Of a DNA stretch of 7,011 nucleotides, positions 1 through 4,024 are shown in pieces. The notes under the pieces were generated by a model. That model searched no databases, was not told the DNA's origin, and saw nothing but the letters and a program-made list of their open reading frames with translations. Source of the stretch: an uncultured Ruminococcus sp. (lineage in GTDB: Bacteria; Bacillota; Clostridia; Oscillospirales; Ruminococcaceae). The DNA is taken from contig CAMOEP010000110.1 in the NCBI GenBank assembly GCA_946612185.1, positions 1-7,011 on the forward strand, given 5' to 3'. The position numbers and the translations under genes are program-made. Position 1 is the stretch's first letter; every line of letters starts with the position of its first letter.

Positions 1-1334
1 ACCATCTTAGCGCTGTTGTATCTCTGCATGATGCTGTAGAATGTGCTTGCGATAGATGAATCGTTGTGTGACAGACTGGGCTGCCAGTTGTTCTCCTCAA
101 GGTACTGTGTGCAGTTGTACTTATCGTAGCCGATGATATCTACATAGTCGTCGCCGGGATACCAGTCAGCGGAAGTAGCGAAATCGTAGCTGTTCCACTC
201 CCAGATGAGGTTGTGGCAGTTCTTCTCGTTGGTCAGGTAGTCGTAGGTATAGCGGTAAAGCTTCTTGTAAACCTCAGAGCCTTCTCTGCCCCACCAGAAC
301 CATGAACCAGTCTCACCGCCGCCGCCTTCAGCTTCGTGGAGAGGTCTCCAGAGAACCGGGATACCCTCAGCTTCCAGCTTGTTGAAATCAGCAGCAAGTA
401 TATCAAGTGCCTTAGTGTAGTAATCGTTCTCAGCAGTACCGGGAGTAGCAGCCTTCTCAGGTGAGAAGTCAGTCTTTTCGCTGTATGTTGTCTGGTCGAA
501 AGCCATTGTACCGCCGGTATAGCTTGCGAAATCCTTAGGAACGTTCAGGTGGAATGAAGCTGTAGCGATACCGCCTTTTACCTTTACCCAGTCGATGATA
601 CGGCTTACGCTTCCGTCGTCATTAGCGCCGAAAAGTTCGCAGCAGCGGTTACCGAAATCGAAGCCACGGATCGAAGGATAGTGACCTGTAGTGTCCTTGA
701 GGTACTCGAACTCAGTCTCCAGACCGTGAGGACCGTACTGATAGATCTCCTGCTGACCGGAAAGGATATGCTCGCCGTAGATGCTGTTGAGGTAAGCGAA
801 CAGGCTTCTTGTCTCAGCAGTAGCAGATGTATCTGTCAGTTCAGTCTGAGTTGCCTTTATTTCAGGAAGAACAGCCTCAGCTACGGTAATATAGTCGAAC
901 TGTGACCAGCCCCATGACTTAGTGATAGTCAGGCTGTTTTTACCCTCATTGAGCTTTACAGACAGGGGGATAGCGTAGAAAGACTTGCCGTCGCCCTCAG
1001 GAATAGCCAGGTTCTCAGCAGCACCGCCATTAAAGCTGATAGTCTGCTGCTTTGAGCCGCCTACACCGTAAGCGTAGATAGTGATAGTGTAAAGACCTGC
1101 TGTAGGAACATCGAAATCCAGTGTGATGCTGCCGTCCTCGGTCATGTACATAGCCTTGCCGCCGCTTGCGTTAGCGTTGCTGGCAACCTCGACTGTACCA
1201 GTAGCAGTTCCTTCCTCGAATTCGATCTTTGTGTCTGCGGCAAAGATGTTAGCTGATGTGAATACTGCGCCGTTCAGAGCCATTGCAGCAGCCATAACAG
1301 CGGCGCTTGCCTTTTTGAATACCTTTGAATACAT
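1..1334 (-). CDS. Secreted beta-mannanase, CBM35-GH26 (C-terminus cut by window edge)
   Basis: Probable endo-beta-1,4-mannanase that would hydrolyse mannan or glucomannan outside the cell. The visible 444 residues begin with a signal peptide (basic MYSKVFKK, an Ala-rich hydrophobic core, likely cleavage near residues 32-33, IFA/AD). A beta-sandwich of CBM35 type follows at about 36-152, ending in SQFDYITVA. The GH26 barrel starts near 170, with SGQQE (192-196), RGFDF (223-227), RPLHE (330-334), WFWWG (345-349) and DIIGYDKY (399-406). By GH26 knowledge E334 is the general acid/base. The nucleophile Glu and any C-terminal module (dockerin, further CBM, anchor) lie beyond position 1. The start is fixed by GGAGGG eight bases upstream and by the signal peptide. 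Between E334 and WFWWG there is a Gly-rich stretch (EAEGGGGETGS). The family call is strong; the exact substrate is inferred and the CBM family number is less certain. Confidence 0.92.
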   Translation of the reverse strand, partial: MYSKVFKKASAAVMAAAMALNGAVFTSANIFAADTKIEFEEGTATGTVEVASNANASGGKAMYMTEDGSITLDFDVPTAGLYTITIYAYGVGGSKQQTISFNGGAAENLAIPEGDGKSFYAIPLSVKLNEGKNSLTITKSWGWSQFDYITVAEAVLPEIKATQTELTDTSATAETRSLFAYLNSIYGEHILSGQQEIYQYGPHGLETEFEYLKDTTGHYPSIRGFDFGNRCCELFGANDDGSVSRIIDWVKVKGGIATASFHLNVPKDFASYTGGTMAFDQTTYSEKTDFSPEKAATPGTAENDYYTKALDILAADFNKLEAEGIPVLWRPLHEAEGGGGETGSWFWWGREGSEVYKKLYRYTYDYLTNEKNCHNLIWEWNSYDFATSADWYPGDDYVDIIGYDKYNCTQYLEENNWQPSLSHNDSSIASTFYSIMQRYNSAKM

Positions 1335-1342
1335 TCTTGATT

Positions 1343-1348
1343 CCCTCC
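1343..1348 (-). promoter_or_regulatory. Ribosome binding site of the mannanase gene
   Basis: GGAGGG on the minus strand, eight bases before the ATG at 1334. It supports this start. The foldback element begins only 23 bases further upstream. Confidence 0.8.
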
Positions 1349-1371
1349 ACATAAAAAGTCTTGGTGATCAG

Positions 1372-1530
1372 GGCGTGTTGACACTAATCCTAAAGCGCAT
1401 CTTTTTGGCAGAATTTTACGCATACTGCGTCGATAAAACTTGCCGGGCGACAGCCCGCCTGCATTTTATCTTCTTGTCTGCGTAGAAATTCTGCTCAAAA
1501 ATCTGCGCATCATTATAGTGTCAACACGCC
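1372..1530. mobile_element. 159-bp foldback element, probable MITE
   Basis: The ends are perfect 15-bp inverted repeats (GGCGTGTTGACACTA at 1372-1386, complement at 1516-1530). The two halves stay complementary with mismatches to the centre: GCGCAT/GCGCAG, TTTTTGGCAGAATTT/TTTTTGAGCAGAATTT, TACGCA and GATAAAA motifs recur in mirror order. The centre is a GC-rich CGGGC-GACA-GCCCG hairpin near 1444-1457. There is no coding capacity. This architecture is typical of a MITE moved in trans by a DDE transposase; I cannot name the parent family. No clear target-site duplication is visible (AG on the left flank, TT on the right). An old insertion or a non-mobile structured RNA element is the alternative. 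Confidence 0.65.
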
Positions 1531-1569
1531 TTAATTAACTTCACCTTGCCTTAATATTATTGTACTTTA

Positions 1570-1598
1570 ATTATAATGCGTTCGATTAAAAAAATCAA
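1570..1598 (-). promoter_or_regulatory. Sigma-A-type promoter for the mannanase gene
   Basis: On the minus strand a -35 TTGATT (1593-1598) and a perfect -10 TATAAT (1570-1575) are separated by exactly 17 bases. Transcription would start near 1563, giving a leader of about 230 nt that contains the whole foldback element before the ribosome binding site. No binding site for a specific regulator was recognised. Confidence 0.6.
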
Positions 1599-1764
1599 GA
1601 ACTTCCCAATTTTATTTATTATCTTGATAAAACTTTGGGCAAATGCACAAACTCCAGGAAGTCCTTTATGGCACATTAACAAAATCAAGGTTATCATTTA
1701 ATCGCTTCCAGCTTAAATAATTTCAAAAAAATGTATAAAAAATGATATTTACTTAACTTATCAC

Positions 1765-2478
1765 TTAAATTTCGGAGAAAACCTTGCCTATCCTATCGGT
1801 TATAAGCAGATCAGCCTCACTGTCCATGCCAGTAGGCGACATATTTATTATGACAAGATTTTTTCCACGGAAATACCTGATAAATCCTGCCGCAGGATAT
1901 ACCACCAGCGAAGTTCCGCCGATTATCAGAGTATCAGCCTGCCGGATAGCGTTCACCGCACCATTTACCACATCGTCATCAAGTCCTTCCTCGTAAAGAA
2001 CCACGTCCGGCTTGATAACGCCGCCGCAGTCGCAGGTTGGTATGCCTTCGCTGGAGAAGATGTACTCCGCATCATAAAACTTGTGGCATTTTGTACAGTA
2101 GTTGCGGTGTATACTTCCGTGAAGCTCAAATACGTTCTTGCTTCCGGCAGCATAGTGCAGACCGTCGATATTCTGGGTGACTATCGCTGACAACTTACCA
2201 TCTGCTTCAAGCTGGGCAAGTTTGATATGCGCCGGGTTAGGCTTTGCAGAAAGGCAGTTGAACTTCGCCTTGTAGAAGCGGTAAAACTCTTGCAGATTGC
2301 TTACGAAGAAACTATGGCTGATAATAGTCTCCGGCGGGTACTTCCACTGCTGATTGTAAAGTCCGTCAACGCTGCGGAAGTCGGGTATGCCGCTTTCGGT
2401 TGATACACCTGCGCCGCCGAAGAACACGGTATTCCGGGAGTTTTGAATAATGTCCCTTAGCTGTGCTATCTTGTCCAT
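1765..2478 (-). CDS. Sir2-family NAD-dependent protein deacylase (sirtuin)
   Basis: Cytoplasmic sirtuin that removes acyl groups from lysines, using NAD and releasing nicotinamide and O-acyl-ADP-ribose. At 237 residues it has the usual bacterial length. NAD-binding motifs are GAGVSTESGIPDFR (22-35), TQNIDGLH (101-108) and GGTSLVVYPA (187-196). H120 in FELHGS is the expected catalytic base. The structural zinc site is C128-x2-C131 with C149-x-C151, followed by GGVIKPDVVLYEE. It is the last gene of the operon, starting three bases after the yjbQ-type stop. The G-rich 3' end of that gene (GGGGGG, just before its TGA) probably serves as ribosome binding site, so translation is likely coupled. Family assignment is firm; whether it prefers acetyl or longer acyl groups cannot be read from the sequence. 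The name cobB would be reasonable by family but is not proven. Confidence 0.95.
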   Translation of the reverse strand: MDKIAQLRDIIQNSRNTVFFGGAGVSTESGIPDFRSVDGLYNQQWKYPPETIISHSFFVSNLQEFYRFYKAKFNCLSAKPNPAHIKLAQLEADGKLSAIVTQNIDGLHYAAGSKNVFELHGSIHRNYCTKCHKFYDAEYIFSSEGIPTCDCGGVIKPDVVLYEEGLDDDVVNGAVNAIRQADTLIIGGTSLVVYPAAGFIRYFRGKNLVIINMSPTGMDSEADLLITDRIGKVFSEI

Positions 2479-2481
2479 TCA

Positions 2482-2877
2482 TCAGCCCCCCATTACCTTA
2501 ACGTAGAACTTTCTGTTACTCGGCCCATCGAATTCGCAGAAGTATATCCCCTGCCACTGACCAAGAAGAAGCTGTCCTCCGGTAACGATAATGAATTCGC
2601 TTGCGCCTACTGATGAGGATTTCAGGTGCGCATCGGAGTTACCCTCGGCGTGGGCGAACTTATCAGAATCGGGGAAAGCGTCCCTCATACCATTCAGGAA
2701 ATCCACCTGAACGTCCGGGTCAGCGTTTTCGTTTATAGTAATAGCAGCAGTGGTGTGAGGGCAGTAAACCACGCAGAATCCCTCCATAACGCCGCTTTCC
2801 TTTATAGCCTCCCTGACTTCGGGGGTGATATTCACCATACCCTCAGCCGGTGTACTCAGTTGAAAATTGAACAGCAT
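2482..2877 (-). CDS. YjbQ/UPF0047 family protein (annotated as secondary thiamine-phosphate synthase)
   Basis: A 131-residue soluble protein, full length for the UPF0047/YjbQ family. Family signatures are CPHTTAAITINE (39-50), GNSDAHLKSSSVGAS (79-93) and LLLGQWQGIYFCEFDG (103-118), followed by the C-terminal NRKFYVKV strand. Conserved H41, E50, H84 and E115 are candidate metal or active-site residues. E. coli YjbQ has been reported to have weak thiamine-phosphate synthase activity, hence the common name; the physiological role is unsettled. Start: AGGAGG (2885-2890) sits seven bases before the ATG and overlaps the stop codon of nth, which lies 12 bases away, so the two genes are in one transcript. 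No thiamine biosynthesis gene or TPP riboswitch is visible nearby, so the context does not support a thiamine role. Confidence 0.93.
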   Translation of the reverse strand: MLFNFQLSTPAEGMVNITPEVREAIKESGVMEGFCVVYCPHTTAAITINENADPDVQVDFLNGMRDAFPDSDKFAHAEGNSDAHLKSSSVGASEFIIVTGGQLLLGQWQGIYFCEFDGPSNRKFYVKVMGG

Positions 2878-2889
2878 AAAGCGTCCTCC

Positions 2890-3534
2890 TTATTTCTTTT
2901 TAATTTCAACTTTATAATGTTTGCAGAAGTAGTTCAGCGTACATTCGCCGCATTTCGGACTTCTCGCCCTGCAAATGTCTCTGCCGAACTGCACTGTCTG
3001 GTGGCAGAAGTGGTTGGATACCTCCGGCGGAAGCAGTTTCACCAGGTCTTTCTCAACCTTTGCCGGTTCGGTATTTGTCGTCATACCCAGTCTGCCGGTT
3101 ATGCGTATGCAGTGAGTGTCAGTAACTACCGCAGGCTTGCCAAAAACGTCCCCAAGCATCAGGTTTGCAGTCTTTCTGCCTATACCCGGCAGAGAGAGAA
3201 GCTGCTCCATAGTATCAGGCACCTGACCGCCGAAATCCTCGATAAGCTTCTGCGCCATTTCCTTTATAGAACGGGCTTTTGTATGGTAGAATCCGCAAGG
3301 CTTCACGTCCTGCTCCAGTTCCTCAAGGTCAGCGTCGGCAAACGCCTGCAAGTCCGGGTACTTCACGAAAAGCGTCTTAGTTACTATATTCACTCTCGCA
3401 TCGGTACACTGAGCCGCCAGACGTGCTGCAAACATCAGTTCATATGGCTTTTCGTAGTCAAGGGTGCAGTCGATATCCGGGTACAGCTTTTCCAGTTCCT
3501 CAATGGCGAGCCGGGTAATTTCTTTCTTATTCAT
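2890..3534 (-). CDS. nth: Endonuclease III, DNA glycosylase/AP lyase
   Basis: Base-excision repair enzyme that removes oxidised pyrimidines and cleaves the abasic site by beta-elimination. The 214 residues match the family's normal length. The helix-hairpin-helix is LPGIGRKTA (115-123) with the catalytic Schiff-base lysine K121. The catalytic aspartate is D139 in VVTDTHCIR. The [4Fe-4S] loop is complete near the C-terminus: C188-x6-C195-x2-C198-x5-C204. Start choice: an in-frame ATG exists at 3570, but the ATG at 3534 has GGAGGG six bases upstream and begins MNKKEITR, like known homologues. It overlaps the stop of the upstream membrane protein gene by eight bases (ATGAATAA), suggesting translational coupling. 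The tail is Lys-rich (KVEIKKK). Identification is secure. Confidence 0.96.
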   Translation of the reverse strand: MNKKEITRLAIEELEKLYPDIDCTLDYEKPYELMFAARLAAQCTDARVNIVTKTLFVKYPDLQAFADADLEELEQDVKPCGFYHTKARSIKEMAQKLIEDFGGQVPDTMEQLLSLPGIGRKTANLMLGDVFGKPAVVTDTHCIRITGRLGMTTNTEPAKVEKDLVKLLPPEVSNHFCHQTVQFGRDICRARSPKCGECTLNYFCKHYKVEIKKK

Positions 3535-3880
3535 TGGAAACCCTCCCCTGCTTTTCAAGGATCTGGTCATAGACCTTGTACATTTTCTGGACGGTATTCT
3601 CCAGGAAATAGTAGTGCTTGATGTAGAAAGCCAGCAGAACCAGTATGATAGTAACGAGTATCAGCATAGCCATATTCTGGGTCAGAAGCAGCGCAAGCAT
3701 GAATATTGCCAGAACCAGTGCAAAGAGCATAGTCACCAGGAAATGAACTATACGCTCATGCTGCATAAAGGCTATCTTATCCTTATGCTCAGCCATTATA
3801 GCATCAAGTTCTCCCGCATCAGAAGCCGCTTCAAGCCGTTTTTCCACCTGTATCATATAATTTGTAAGGTACTCTGTCAT
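3527..3880 (-). CDS. Small membrane protein with two predicted helices, function unknown
   Basis: I do not recognise a named family. The 117 residues comprise an N-terminal amphipathic, charged segment (1-45, rich in Glu, Asp and Lys, possibly helical), a hydrophobic helix at about 46-67 (FLVTMLFALVLAIFMLALLL), a very short turn (TQN), and a second helix at about 69-87 (MAMLILVTIILVLLAFYI). A charged and aromatic C-terminal tail of about 30 residues follows. This hairpin layout places both termini on the same side, probably the cytoplasm. It is the first gene of the operon: AGGAGG (3887-3892) lies six bases before the ATG and a consensus promoter lies just upstream. Its 3' end overlaps nth by eight bases. 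That it is a real gene is well supported by the signals; no function can be assigned, and the link to DNA repair is only positional. Confidence 0.85.
   Translation of the reverse strand: MTEYLTNYMIQVEKRLEAASDAGELDAIMAEHKDKIAFMQHERIVHFLVTMLFALVLAIFMLALLLTQNMAMLILVTIILVLLAFYIKHYYFLENTVQKMYKVYDQILEKQGRVSNE
3541..3546 (-). promoter_or_regulatory. Ribosome binding site that sets the nth start
   Basis: GGAGGG on the minus strand, six bases before the ATG at 3534 and inside the 3' end of the upstream gene. The alternative ATG at 3570 has only a weak AAGG upstream, so this site argues for the shorter 214-residue protein. Confidence 0.75.
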
Positions 3881-3899
3881 AACGCACCTCCTTACTTAA

Positions 3900-3928
3900 A
3901 TTATACAACATTTGCGTCGCCATGTCAA
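3900..3928 (-). promoter_or_regulatory. Perfect-consensus sigma-A promoter of the nth operon
   Basis: On the minus strand, -35 TTGACA (3923-3928), a 17-base spacer and -10 TATAAT (3900-3905): both hexamers and the spacing match the consensus exactly. The predicted start of transcription, about seven bases past the -10 box, falls near 3893, at the first base of the AAGGAGG ribosome binding site. The leader would be only about 13 nt. Strong, probably unregulated expression is inferred. Confidence 0.85.
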
Positions 3929-3953
3929 TCATTTTTCAGCAAAACCCACAAGC

Positions 3954-3986
3954 AAAAACCCCCTGCCCGGAAGCCCGGACAGGGGG
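3954..3986 (-). terminator. Rho-independent terminator of the surface protein gene
   Basis: A GC-rich hairpin with CCCCCTG (3959-3965) pairing with CAGGGGG (3980-3986), one C/A mismatch, then CCGG pairing with CCGG around a four-base loop. Read on the minus strand it is followed by TTTTT (3958-3954) and then GCTTG. It begins 38 bases after the surface protein stop codon. There is no matching T-run in the plus direction, so it acts on minus-strand transcription and insulates the next promoter. Confidence 0.9.
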
Positions 3987-4024
3987 TAATATGCGTATCA
4001 GTCAGTGACTAACAGAACCGGAAA

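Larger units (their letters stand above)
1335..1764. other. 430-bp AT-rich intergenic region
   Basis: No credible gene lies here. From the sir2 side it holds AT-rich DNA with only weak terminator-like hairpins. One pairs 1759-1764 with 1742-1747 and is followed by a T6 run on the minus strand. Another is a 7-bp ATCAAGA/TCTTGAT pairing (1622-1628 with 1594-1600) with a 21-nt loop and a T7 run. Next come a sigma-A-like promoter (1570-1598), the 159-bp foldback element (1372-1530) and the mannanase ribosome binding site. No GC-rich terminator separates sir2 from the mannanase, so some read-through from the upstream operon is possible. Confidence 0.7.

Noticed and set aside
681..905. Plus-strand open frame of 74 codons inside the mannanase gene
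   Set aside because: Antisense shadow of a GH26 region with clear motifs.
1123..1485. Plus-strand open frame spanning the mannanase start and the foldback element
   Set aside because: It is antisense to the signal peptide and CBM, and enters a non-coding palindrome; there is no ribosome binding site.
1599..1664. Inverted GAACTTCC/GGAAGTCC pair upstream of the mannanase promoter as an operator
   Set aside because: The half-sites are 50 bases apart with one mismatch in eight and no known regulator consensus; chance is likely in this AT-rich region.
2482..2877. TPP riboswitch or thiamine operon around the YjbQ gene
   Set aside because: There is no leader space (12 nt after nth) and no thiamine gene in the window.
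3568..3570. Longer nth start at 3570
   Set aside because: It adds 12 residues within the upstream gene and has only a weak AAGG; the ATG at 3534 has GGAGGG at six bases.
2626..3621. A 331-codon open frame on the plus strand
   Set aside because: It lies antisense to nth and the YjbQ gene, both of which carry full diagnostic motifs and ribosome binding sites; its translation shows no family features.
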